This document shows, one piece after another, positions 42,990-51,134 of a DNA stretch of 64,000 bases (positions are counted from its first letter, which is position 1; each line of letters starts with the position of its first letter). This stretch comes from Pirellula sp. SH-Sr6A. GTDB lineage: Bacteria; Planctomycetota; Planctomycetia; Pirellulales; Pirellulaceae. The notes under the pieces were generated by a model. The model saw nothing but the letters and a program-made list of their open reading frames with translations, was not told the DNA's origin and did no database searches. The stretch covers positions 5,437,988 through 5,501,987 of the forward strand of contig NZ_CP011272.1 of assembly GCF_001610875.1 (NCBI RefSeq), in the 5' to 3' direction. The position numbers and the translations under genes are program-made.

Positions 42990-44996
42990 CTATTCGTCGG
43001 TGTCGGCGATTAGTTCGCTCGGCTCGGAAGTGCTCGTTTGCGCGATGACCGGACGGATCGATTGAGCTGGATCTACTCGAACGATCTGGCCATCGAACAT
43101 TTCGACAAATTGCTGAACGATGGGATTGGTCATCGCTTTGCGAATCAATTGGGATTGAGGAACACTCGGTCGGAACTCCTCGACAACGGGTGCCGGCGCT
43201 TTGCTCTCAACATGCGGGGCGACCTCATCGGTGAGAGTGAATTCAAGAACTGCTTCGACGCGGAATTGGTCAGCAAGAGAGCTTGTGAGCTTTCTGGAAT
43301 TGTCCGCAGTTTGGAAATAATCGATCGCAAATCGACCTTCCTTGGCAACGAAAGCTCTCCATTTTCCTTTGTCAGCGACCTGGACACGGGTGATCATGTT
43401 GACGCATTCCACAATCAATCCACCGATCGATTGCGCTGCGGCTCGCAGTTGATGCAGGGGAGTGTCCGCGACGTTCGTATCGGAAGGATTTTTAGGAGTC
43501 GGTTCCCCCTCCTTCGACACGGACAGGGCTGCGGTTTGGTCGTTCGCTTGTGTCGCGGTCGTCGGCGAAGTCGCAGCGGCGGTCAGTGCGGCGGGTTTCT
43601 CGGTCCCGGGCGATGGTTCGTTTCTCGAAGGGAGCGTGGCTCCCGTTACGGTCTCATCTTTTTTTTTTGCTTCGGTCGATTCCGATGCTGCAGCGGAGGC
43701 AGGTTTTTGTTGCGAGGAACCTGTGCTTGGAACAACTGGCTGCGCTGGAGTTGCAGGCTTCGACGATCCTGCAGGAGGCGTTGGTAGTGCCGTCGTGGTA
43801 TGAACGGGCGGCCGGGGGGGAGGGAGGGATTGCCCCGACGCCAGGGCCTTAACCAAGTCTGTGAGGGCCTGCAGATCTTGAAGCTGACAAATTTGGACGA
43901 TGGCGATTTCGACGAGTACACGGCTCTGGACGCTGTGCCTCATCTTGACGATTGTTTCATCCAAAATCTGAATCGCAGCCATCAGCGAGGCGACGCCCCA
44001 TTGTTGTCCCCAGGTTCGCAATGGCTCGAGACTGGATGGATTCGCGGTTTTGATAAGGTCGCTACCGCACCCGACCGTCACGACCATCATGTCCCGCAGA
44101 TAACCAAGAAGTTGTTCGGCGAGCTGACCGACGTCGACTCCTTCTCCTGCTGCGACGTTCAATTCGTCGAGGGCTCCGGCCGCATCGCGTTGAATCATTT
44201 TGGATGCGAACGAAGCCAGTCTCGTTTCGTCGGCTGTTCCAAGCATCGCATGCACATCGGATACGGTGATCCGATTACCGCTAAAGCTGAGCAGTTGTTC
44301 CAGTAGGGACTGGCTGTCACGCATGGAGCCTGCAGCGCGGCGAGCGATGATCTGCAGTGCGGCTTCGTCTGCTTCGGTACCCTCGTTTTCGCAAATGTAT
44401 TGAAGCCGCCCCAAAATCTGATCGGTATGAACGGGGGGGAAATCAAAACGTTGGCACCGGGACAATACCGTGATCGGCATCTTTTCTGGGTCCGTGGTGC
44501 AGAAGATGAACTTCACATGTCCAGGCGGTTCCTCCAGCGTCTTCAACAATGCGTTGAACGCCTGGGTTGTCAGCATGTGGACTTCGTCGATGATGTAGAT
44601 CTTGTACGGAGATCGGCTGGGACGAACTGCAGCGTTGGCGCGGAGCTGTCGAATTTCATCGATCCCACGATTGCTCGCGCCATCGATCTCGATGACATCC
44701 ATATCCTCACCCGAGTCGATCGCTTGGGCGATGTCGGATTGAGGGTCAAATTCTCCGTCAGCGCTCGCGGAAGCATTCAACGCCTTCGCGAAAATGCGGG
44801 CGGTACTGGTTTTTCCAACCCCCCTCGCCCCGGTAAAGAGATACGCATGTCCGACCCGGTTCGTATGGATGGCATTGAGCAGCGCCTGGGCTACCGTCGA
44901 CTGCCCTACCAATTCGGAGAAGGTTTTCGGCCGGTACCTACGTGCGACGACCGTGTATTTCTGATTTCCGGTCGTAGCATCCAAGGGAGTTTCCAT
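42990..44996 (-). CDS. dnaX: DNA polymerase III subunits gamma and tau
   Basis: The protein has 668 residues. The AAA+ clamp-loader core is clear: RYRPKTFSELVGQ, Walker A GARGVGKTS near residue 57, Walker B YIIDEVHML, sensor 1 IFCTTDPEKMPITVLSRC and the SRC Arg finger. The zinc module, which in most DnaX proteins holds four Cys (residues about 73-95), is replaced by NASASADGEFDPQSDIAQAID with no Cys. A Pro/Ala/Ser/Thr-rich linker (residues 395-500) leads to a C-terminal tau-type domain. A run of ten A residues at 43659-43668 (Lys444-446) could produce a truncated gamma by slippage. It is convergent with ruvA. Confidence 0.95.
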   Translation of the reverse strand: METPLDATTGNQKYTVVARRYRPKTFSELVGQSTVAQALLNAIHTNRVGHAYLFTGARGVGKTSTARIFAKALNASASADGEFDPQSDIAQAIDSGEDMDVIEIDGASNRGIDEIRQLRANAAVRPSRSPYKIYIIDEVHMLTTQAFNALLKTLEEPPGHVKFIFCTTDPEKMPITVLSRCQRFDFPPVHTDQILGRLQYICENEGTEADEAALQIIARRAAGSMRDSQSLLEQLLSFSGNRITVSDVHAMLGTADETRLASFASKMIQRDAAGALDELNVAAGEGVDVGQLAEQLLGYLRDMMVVTVGCGSDLIKTANPSSLEPLRTWGQQWGVASLMAAIQILDETIVKMRHSVQSRVLVEIAIVQICQLQDLQALTDLVKALASGQSLPPPRPPVHTTTALPTPPAGSSKPATPAQPVVPSTGSSQQKPASAAASESTEAKKKDETVTGATLPSRNEPSPGTEKPAALTAAATSPTTATQANDQTAALSVSKEGEPTPKNPSDTNVADTPLHQLRAAAQSIGGLIVECVNMITRVQVADKGKWRAFVAKEGRFAIDYFQTADNSRKLTSSLADQFRVEAVLEFTLTDEVAPHVESKAPAPVVEEFRPSVPQSQLIRKAMTNPIVQQFVEMFDGQIVRVDPAQSIRPVIAQTSTSEPSELIADTDE
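43659..43668 (-). promoter_or_regulatory. Ten-A slippery run in dnaX, candidate programmed frameshift or transcriptional slippage site
   Basis: On the coding strand GC-A(10)-GATGAG encodes Ala-Lys-Lys-Lys-Asp-Glu. A minus-one ribosomal shift, or one extra A in the transcript, makes the next codons AGA TGA, giving a 447-residue product. A shift the other way meets TAA four codons later. E. coli gamma has 431 residues and Thermus dnaX uses an A9 run. Confidence 0.65.
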
Positions 44997-45101
44997 GTCT
45001 TACAATGTCCAGCGGGTAGTCGATCGCTTCCGGGGTTGAGTATACTCCGGTTACTCTGACGACAACAGCCATTCCCTCCGCTGCACTGAGGCCAGCTTGC
45101 T

Positions 45102-46475
45102 ATGCACTCTCTATGTCTTACGACTCCATCTCGATCGCAGGCACTCAGTTGGACTTGCATTGTCTGGCTGGTCGCCCTGGGGTGGATTTCTTCCCCCGTC
45201 GCAGCGCAATCAACGGCACCTGCGGGGCTCTATTCACGCGAGAATTTGATAGCGTGGTGTATCGTTCCCTTCGACAGCAAAAAGCGAACACCTGCCGAGC
45301 GAGCCGAGATGCTGCAGGACCTGGGGATTCGAAAGTTCGCGTACGATTACCGGGCGGAGCACATACCTACTTTCGAAGAGGAAATCTCGCAAACACGAAA
45401 ACACGGGATCGAAATCAGCGCTTGGTGGTTTCCCACCCAGCTCAACGATGAAGCCAAACACATTCTTTCGGTCATCTCCAAGAACAAGATTCATCCACAG
45501 CTGTGGGTGATGGGAGGAGGTGGCGCGAAGATGTCTGCGGAACAAGAAGCATCCTTTATCGAGTCCGAAAAGAAAAGGCTTCGGCCGATTGCGGACGCGG
45601 CTGCCGAGATTGGCTGCAAAGTGGGACTCTACAATCATGGTGGTTGGTTTGGGAAGCCAGAAAATATGGTGAAACTGCTTCGTGCCATCGATCGCCCGAA
45701 CGTTGGGATCGTTTACAACCTGCATCATGCTCACGATGAACTCGATCGGCTTCCAGAAGTCCTCGAGCTTCTTGCTCCTCATTTGCTGGTACTCAATGTC
45801 AATGGCATGCAAACGGCCGGTGATCAAGTTGGAAAGAAGATTCTGGTCATAGGTGAAGGGGATCGCGATGTGGAGGTCTTCAAGGCTATCCAAAATTCAA
45901 AGTACCGCGGTCCTATCGGGATTCTCAATCACACGGACAACGACGCTCGCACTCAGCTCCAAGCGAATTTGGCGGGGCTCACAAAACTGACTTCGAAGCT
46001 GGCATCGGGGGAATCGAGCTCGAGCCTGGAACCGATGTGCATCTCGCTCGCTCAGGGAGAATCGCCCGAGCCCATCACCGCCGATGCCTTGTCGTGGCTC
46101 GCAGGGAGTTGGCGAGGCAAAGGACTCGGGGGAGAGTGTGTCGAGACCTGGAGCGAGCCGATCGCAGGCTCTCTAGTTGGGAGCTTTCTCTTCGCCGAGA
46201 ATGGCAAACCCGTGTTCAGCGAGGTCTTCACGATTTCGCCATCAGGCCGTTCTGTCACCTTGAAGCTGAAGCACTTCGGAGCCGACATGGTCGGTTGGGA
46301 GGAAAAGGACAAGTATGTGGAGTTTCCATTTGTGAAGCGAATCGGCAATCGCTTTCACTTTGACGGCCTTACCTATATCCAGGTCTCCCCAACCCAAATG
46401 CAGGCAATCGTTCGCATGAAGCAAAAGGATGGAGCGTCGAAGGAATTGATGTTCGAATTCGAGCGTTCTAAGTGA
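45102..46475 (+). CDS. Secreted xylose-isomerase-like TIM-barrel protein fused to a DUF6265-type domain
   Basis: The protein has 457 residues with a signal peptide (LSWTCIVWLVALGWISSPVAAQS). Residues 40-310 are a sugar phosphate isomerase/epimerase-like TIM barrel: FAYDYRAEHIPTFEEEISQTRKHGIEISAWWF, KVGLYNHGGWFGKPENMVKLLRAI, VGIVYNLHHAHDELDRLPEVLELL and YRGPIGILNHTDND. Metal-ligand-like His/Glu/Asp residues are present, but activity is unproven. Residues 345-455 form a second domain starting ALSWLAGSWRGKGLGGECVETWSEPIAGSLVGSF, which matches the DUF6265 pattern (WLAGxW...ExWxxPxxGxxxG). The combination suggests an exported carbohydrate-related protein. It lies 106 bp from, and divergent to, dnaX. 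Confidence 0.82.
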   Translation: MHSLCLTTPSRSQALSWTCIVWLVALGWISSPVAAQSTAPAGLYSRENLIAWCIVPFDSKKRTPAERAEMLQDLGIRKFAYDYRAEHIPTFEEEISQTRKHGIEISAWWFPTQLNDEAKHILSVISKNKIHPQLWVMGGGGAKMSAEQEASFIESEKKRLRPIADAAAEIGCKVGLYNHGGWFGKPENMVKLLRAIDRPNVGIVYNLHHAHDELDRLPEVLELLAPHLLVLNVNGMQTAGDQVGKKILVIGEGDRDVEVFKAIQNSKYRGPIGILNHTDNDARTQLQANLAGLTKLTSKLASGESSSSLEPMCISLAQGESPEPITADALSWLAGSWRGKGLGGECVETWSEPIAGSLVGSFLFAENGKPVFSEVFTISPSGRSVTLKLKHFGADMVGWEEKDKYVEFPFVKRIGNRFHFDGLTYIQVSPTQMQAIVRMKQKDGASKELMFEFERSK

Positions 46476-46585
46476 GGAAAAGCCACCTCTAGGGCTCTTG
46501 GGTATTTGGAGAAATTCGAGAGAGTTTGTCGGTTATTCGGGTTCCCCTCAGGCTCGCCTCGTCTTCGGGTCGATGGACTTTTTAG

Positions 46586-48055
46586 ATGCATCGATCCGAA
46601 CCTATAGCCTCCGAATTCAAATTAGCTATGACGAAGCCAAGCATTTCCGCTTTCAACCGCCGAAACTGGATACTGGGTTGCATTGCCATGGGGGTAACCC
46701 AAGGGCGTGTGGTCTTCGCATCGGACGATAGCTCTGGCGTCGGAAATCGATTTCGTGTCCGTACCGTGATCAAGACGCACGGCGAAGTAAGACTGAAAAG
46801 TCAGATCGCAGATGCTACCAGCCGCAATGGGAAACCTTCCTCGGCCAAGACGGTTCCGATGCAGGCCACTACAAACCTCGACTACGAGGAAGATGTCTTG
46901 CTCAGCACTCCCCTCTCCGAAAGCAAAGCGTATCTACGAGTTGCCCAAGCGGAATCGGAAGTGCAAGTGGATCGGCACATCACGAAAACCAAACTGCGCG
47001 ATACCTGCCTCGATATTGTTCGCCTCTGCAATGACCAAGGACTCTCGACTGCCTGTCTAGACAATCCACTTTTCGCGGCCGAGCGTGACTTGCTGGAACC
47101 CCCGATCAATTCGATGTTCCTCGACAAGATCACCACCAAGACGAAGGTGAAGATCAGTGACAAATGGCAGATGGACGAAGAGGCTGCCTGTCGACTTCTC
47201 GGACTCGATGCCATTCTCGAAGGTGAGATCACCGTCTGCTTGGTCGATGCAAACGACTCCACCGCTCAACTCGACCTCAAGGGAACTGTCTCGGGTTCGA
47301 TCCGGCAAGTTGGTACGACGATCGTCTTGGACGCCAAAGCACAAGTCGACCGAAAGACCCATTCCGTCACGTGGTTCGCGGCCAACCTCGAAGAAACGCG
47401 CGACATCGGGGAGTACGAGCCTGGCTTCAAGGTTCTGGCTCAAGTTCAAATCCGCCGCGCTTCGATCGAGGAGCTCTCCAACAGCGAGTCTCTCGCGTCG
47501 ATCGAATCCCGTATTCCGACGAAAGAGAACGCGGATCTCCTGCAATTCCAATCCGACTTGGGATATTACCGATTCCTCGCCAATCGAAAATGGACGACTT
47601 ATCGAGATAATGGCGAAGAAGCAACGTTTCGTTACGTTATCGATAACCAACGCGTTGCGCAGTGCAATGTCACCAACATGGTGGACTTCGAGCCTGGTAA
47701 ACAATTGAGCATGGAAGGCTTCGTAAGCGATGTGAAGAAGTCGCTCGAAGGCATGATGTCCGAGTTGCTGGAGTCTACGGAAAGTCTGACCTCCTCGAAG
47801 CTCCGAGCCATCAAGGTAACCTCGCGAGGAACGGTTCAGGGCGTGGACATCGTTTGGATCCACTACCACTTATCCAACGACAATGGCCGTCGTGCCGTCT
47901 TAGTCTTCATGCTCAATGCCGAGCAGATGGAAACATTTGCATCGGAAGACGCTCAGGTTGTGAGCACCTTTGAGCTGATCGACTGGCCGAAGAAGATCGA
48001 TCGCAAAGCGTTGGAGGTTGCGACCGCCGAGAACGCAGAGTCATCCACTCGTTAA
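46586..48055 (+). CDS. Hypothetical exported protein, no recognised family
   Basis: The protein has up to 489 residues. An ATG at 46628 (MTKPSISAFNRRNWILGCIAMGVTQG...) gives a twin-arginine-like signal peptide ending near VVFA. Neither candidate start has a clear ribosome binding site. The mature protein is rich in Thr/Ser and charged strands. Segments such as EEAACRLLGLDAILEGEITVCLVDANDSTAQLDLKG and YRFLANRKWTTYRDNGEEATFRYVIDNQRVAQCNVTNMVDFEPGKQLSMEGFVSDVKKSLEG suggest a beta-rich domain followed by a PsbP-like alpha/beta half with the ending VSTFELI. That comparison is weak. No catalytic motif is evident. Confidence 0.7.
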   Translation: MHRSEPIASEFKLAMTKPSISAFNRRNWILGCIAMGVTQGRVVFASDDSSGVGNRFRVRTVIKTHGEVRLKSQIADATSRNGKPSSAKTVPMQATTNLDYEEDVLLSTPLSESKAYLRVAQAESEVQVDRHITKTKLRDTCLDIVRLCNDQGLSTACLDNPLFAAERDLLEPPINSMFLDKITTKTKVKISDKWQMDEEAACRLLGLDAILEGEITVCLVDANDSTAQLDLKGTVSGSIRQVGTTIVLDAKAQVDRKTHSVTWFAANLEETRDIGEYEPGFKVLAQVQIRRASIEELSNSESLASIESRIPTKENADLLQFQSDLGYYRFLANRKWTTYRDNGEEATFRYVIDNQRVAQCNVTNMVDFEPGKQLSMEGFVSDVKKSLEGMMSELLESTESLTSSKLRAIKVTSRGTVQGVDIVWIHYHLSNDNGRRAVLVFMLNAEQMETFASEDAQVVSTFELIDWPKKIDRKALEVATAENAESSTR

Positions 48056-48149
48056 TCTTCCAATACGCGAACACGCCTCCATACTTGGGTAGCCAATCCG
48101 TCGAGCGAGTCTCCAGGACCGCTCGACTCTCTAAAAGACCCAGCCGGTT

Positions 48150-49094
48150 CTAGGGCTGAAGCGACACCACTCCAGGGAACACATGTCCCGGTTTGGCAAG
48201 CTCGACGCTGTAAAGGCCAGTCCTGCACGTGGCAAACAGGGTCTTGTTGCCGGGCCCGCCGAATGCGCAGTTCGCAGGTTGTTCTGGCAATTGTATTATC
48301 CCCAGCAGCTTCCCTTGTGGCGAGACAACTTGAATCCCCAAATCGGTGGTCAAATAGAGATTCCCATCGACATCCACCGATAGACCGTCTCCACCTGAAT
48401 TCGTTTTTCCTGCCGGCTGTTTGATCTCATAAAGAACCTTGCCGATACCTATCTTGCCTGGTGCGACGACTTCGTAGGCCATCAGTTCCTTCTGCATGCT
48501 CGGCAGAACATAAAGGGTCTTTTCATCGGGTGCTAGGATGATGCCGTTCGGTGCAGTCAATTGTTCGCCAAGCCGGGTTACGTCACCATTGGGCGATCGG
48601 TAGTAAAACGCTTCGACCTTTTGTGGCCAAGGTTCAGGGGCCGCATAACGAGGGTCGGTGAAATAAATTCCCCCCTGTTGATCGATGACCAAGTCATTGC
48701 ATGCGTTGAAGCGATTGCCTCGGTACTTTCCCGAAAGCGTGGTAACCTTTTTCGAAGTGGTATCCACGGCAATGAGTTCACCGTCCATCCGGCAGCCAAT
48801 CAAGGTCCCTTTCCCGTCTAGCATCAGCCCGTTGCACTTGCCTGAAGGCTCCAGAAAGACCTCGAGGCTTCCCTTCAAATCCGTTCGAAGGATTCGGTTG
48901 TTGGGGATGTCTGTAAAGTAAAGATATTTCTTGCCGTCGTAGGCAGGGCCTTCTGTGAATTGAAAACCGTCGTGAACCTTCGTTACAGGTCCAGCAGTTG
49001 GGAAATCCTGCGCTGAGCAGCTCGAGTGGGTCGATGCAAATGCACCGAGAAAGCACACGAGGAAGGGAATCGTCGATAGAAAAAATGCACGCAT
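48150..49094 (-). CDS. SMP-30/gluconolactonase-family secreted protein
   Basis: The protein has 314 residues, with a signal peptide (MRAFFLSTIPFLVCFLGAFAS). The six-bladed propeller shows all three expected metal ligands: Glu in FTEGPAYDGKKYLYFTDI, Asn in NACNDLVIDQQGGIYFTDP, and Asp in SGGDGLSVDVDGNLYLTTDLG. A further Asn in LTAPNGIILAPDEKTLYV completes the site. Family members hydrolyse sugar lactones with a divalent cation; planctomycete genomes hold many periplasmic copies. It is convergent with the hypothetical gene at 46.6 kb and has no evident operon partner. Confidence 0.9.
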   Translation of the reverse strand: MRAFFLSTIPFLVCFLGAFASTHSSCSAQDFPTAGPVTKVHDGFQFTEGPAYDGKKYLYFTDIPNNRILRTDLKGSLEVFLEPSGKCNGLMLDGKGTLIGCRMDGELIAVDTTSKKVTTLSGKYRGNRFNACNDLVIDQQGGIYFTDPRYAAPEPWPQKVEAFYYRSPNGDVTRLGEQLTAPNGIILAPDEKTLYVLPSMQKELMAYEVVAPGKIGIGKVLYEIKQPAGKTNSGGDGLSVDVDGNLYLTTDLGIQVVSPQGKLLGIIQLPEQPANCAFGGPGNKTLFATCRTGLYSVELAKPGHVFPGVVSLQP

Positions 49095-49264
49095 CGTCTA
49101 AGTCTTTGAGTGAGAGGATAAACACACAACTCCGTTTCAAGAAGAAGTATTCTACTCTCGGATCGAGCGATTCGCATTCGAGGATCGCAATCACTCCCCA
49201 GCCAAGTTCCAAGCAGCCGAAAACGACTGCATGGAACAGGCCTTTTAATCGAGGTTTCGCGCTA

Positions 49265-49597
49265 CTATTTCATGCTGCAAGCCGAACCACTGCAAGCACC
49301 AGCTTCGGTGCACTCGGTGGTTGCGGGAACGCTGCAGCATTCCGCTTTTTCGGAGCAGCATGACGCTCCCTTTTCGCAGCAACCTGCTTTGTTGACGCAA
49401 CAGTCGCATGCGCACGCTTCGCAAGTGCAGACGCCCGTTTCGCAGCAGCAGACGCCGCCCTCGCAGCATTGGGCGCAAACGCATTCCGCTTTGGCGGTCG
49501 AAATCGAACTCTTTTGGTTCGCTGCATAGGTCACACCTACGACGAGTACCAACGCGGCAAAACTAGCTACAAACCAACCTAAATTCATTTTGAACAT
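49265..49597 (-). CDS. Small cysteine-rich secreted protein (metallothionein-like composition)
   Basis: The protein has 110 residues. A signal peptide (MNLGWFVASFAALVLVVGVTYA) is followed by an 85-residue mature part with more than 20 Cys, arranged as CVCAQCC, CCCETGVCTCEACACDCC, CCEKGASCC and CCSV. There is almost no room for another fold, so metal binding or extensive disulfides are the likely property. AGGA lies about 9 bases before the ATG. It is the second of two Cys-rich genes downstream of lpxI on the minus strand, 68 bp after the first. No homologous family name can be given. Confidence 0.75.
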   Translation of the reverse strand: MFKMNLGWFVASFAALVLVVGVTYAANQKSSISTAKAECVCAQCCEGGVCCCETGVCTCEACACDCCVNKAGCCEKGASCCSEKAECCSVPATTECTEAGACSGSACSMK

Positions 49598-49665
49598 CTG
49601 TGTAAATCCTGAACCAAAACTGTGTCAAACAATAGAAATGAAAATGCCGATCGATCTGCTCGATG

Positions 49666-50211
49666 TCAGCAATTCCATCGACACAATTCCGCCAGCCGCT
49701 CCGGCGGGCTCGTATTACAGATGGGAATCCCTTGGCGAGGAGCTGGAAAAGTTCCAGCTGAAAGGGCAATGGGTTCTTCGATCCAAACCGAAAGAAGGAT
49801 CGGTGTCCAGGCTGTGCCATCATACGAGAAGGTCGCTAAAGGTTTGGACAACTTACATCGGCAACTCTCTTCACCATCCCATTGGCATGCACCGACGGGT
49901 GGCTTGGAGGCGTGACGCAGACAGCAAGAAGATGGGAACGCGTCGACCGAACAATCGCTTGATTCGTCGGTCGCGACATGGGCTGTTCGATGTTCTTCGG
50001 CTCGCCCTTCGTCCTGCACGCAGCACGTTTCGGCGCAACAAGCCGAACCGTCGCGAGAGGGACCTGTACCGGAGTGAAGTTTGCTAATGGAAAATGGAGC
50101 AGTTAGTGCCGAGGCGAAGGAGTTGGAAATCCAGGCGCGCAAGCAGCAGCCGGGGTCGATACCGACCCCGATAAAGAGCACTAAATAAATGGCGACAGAC
50201 TTCTGGAACAT
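49666..50211 (-). CDS. Cysteine-rich secreted protein of unknown function
   Basis: An ATG at 50211 is preceded by AGGAG with 6-nt spacing, good evidence that this frame is translated. The product has 181 residues. The N-terminus (MFQKSVAIYLVLFIGVGIDPG) is a signal sequence. Cys pairs follow: GCCLRAW, ACCAETCCVQDE, DCSVDAFPSSCC, GACQWDGEESCRCKLSKP and the terminal CRWNC. A long ORF on the opposite strand lacks a credible start and is treated as the shadow. Similar small Cys/His-rich proteins occur beside metal-efflux genes in other planctomycetes (memory, unchecked), so a metal-handling role is a guess. It lies 71 bp behind lpxI. Confidence 0.65.
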   Translation of the reverse strand: MFQKSVAIYLVLFIGVGIDPGCCLRAWISNSFASALTAPFSISKLHSGTGPSRDGSACCAETCCVQDEGRAEEHRTAHVATDESSDCSVDAFPSSCCLRHASKPPVGACQWDGEESCRCKLSKPLATFSYDGTAWTPILLSVWIEEPIALSAGTFPAPRQGIPICNTSPPERLAELCRWNC

Positions 50212-50282
50212 CAACAACTCCTGCAGTCAGTATAGGTCTCGGACCGAGCTCAGGGCAACAGCGGGATCGGCCCTCGCCTCCC

Positions 50283-51134
50283 TTATTGGGTGATGGAGAC
50301 GATAACAATTCCGGCTTTTTCGGCGGCGGCCAGAGTCTTTTCCCGGTCTAGCAGAATCGTTTTCCCCGCTTCGATGGCAATGGCTTTTCCCCCTGCCTTT
50401 CTCATCGTTTCGATCGTTCGTGGGCCGATAGTGGGCAGATCGAATCGCATGTCCTGTTGAGGCTTTGCCACTTTGACCAGCGAGAATCCGCCGCGCGGGC
50501 ACAGCGAGGCGGTTCGGGTGATGCATGCGTCGGTCCCCTCTATCGCTTCCACGGCGAGGACGCTCCGATCGCGGATGGTCACGCTCTGACCAATGTCGAG
50601 TCGCCCCATTTCCTTAGCCATTCGCCAGCCAAAGTCCATGTCCGCCTGAAGTCGTGCCGTTGGATGCCTGCGAGTCAGCACGCCTGCCTCCGCCAAAAGC
50701 TGCGGGGCATAATCGGTCCCGGGGATCGTCGTCATACCTTTGCGTGCAAAGGAATGGACGACTGCGCCCAAGAGGGAGTCGTCGGTCGTGTTGGCTCGCC
50801 GCGAGTAAAGAAGTGGAAACATTGTTTTGATACACTCCCAGTCCGGTAAGTGCCCCATCCATCCCCAACCATGAAAGAGGATGGTCTCTTTGAATAATTT
50901 TCCCGATAGGCAAACTTGCTCGACGCGCTCTTTTTCAAAAAAGCGTTGCATCCCACCAAGCTTGCACACTCCCACCCATTGGGTGGCGTCCGCTACTTGT
51001 TCGATGTCCGGGGATGCGTGGTCTCGGATGGCTGCTATCACCACGCGGCATCCCTTTTCCCGCAACGCCTTCGCCACGGAAATGGGATACTCGCCCCAGC
51101 CTGCCACAATCCCAACGGTTTGCGAACTATTCAT
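50283..51134 (-). CDS. lpxI: UDP-2,3-diacylglucosamine diphosphatase LpxI
   Basis: The ATG at 51134 overlaps the lpxD stop by 8 bp and places VGIVAGWGEYPISVAKALREKG at the N-terminus as in the family; an ATG five codons upstream is possible. The product has 283 residues. LpxI hallmarks include GGMQRFFEKERVEQVCLSGKLFKE, DDSLLGAVVHSFARKGM, DFGWRMAKEMGRLDIGQSVTIRDRSVLAVEAIEGTDACITRTASLCPRGGF and MRFDLPTIGPRTIETM. It hydrolyses UDP-2,3-diacylglucosamine to lipid X plus UMP in lipid A synthesis, replacing LpxH. Together with lpxD it supports the presence of lipid A. Confidence 0.94.
   Translation of the reverse strand: MNSSQTVGIVAGWGEYPISVAKALREKGCRVVIAAIRDHASPDIEQVADATQWVGVCKLGGMQRFFEKERVEQVCLSGKLFKETILFHGWGWMGHLPDWECIKTMFPLLYSRRANTTDDSLLGAVVHSFARKGMTTIPGTDYAPQLLAEAGVLTRRHPTARLQADMDFGWRMAKEMGRLDIGQSVTIRDRSVLAVEAIEGTDACITRTASLCPRGGFSLVKVAKPQQDMRFDLPTIGPRTIETMRKAGGKAIAIEAGKTILLDREKTLAAAEKAGIVIVSITQ

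Noticed and set aside
44997-45101. SRP RNA (ffs) next to dnaX
   Set aside because: The 105-bp gap has no GGNA tetraloop hairpin or conserved Alu-type sequence; only a weak CCGGGG/CTCCGG stem was seen.
49590-50087. 165-codon plus-strand frame opposite the first Cys-rich gene
   Set aside because: It has no ribosome binding site and no recognisable features, while the minus-strand frame has AGGAG, an ATG and a signal peptide.
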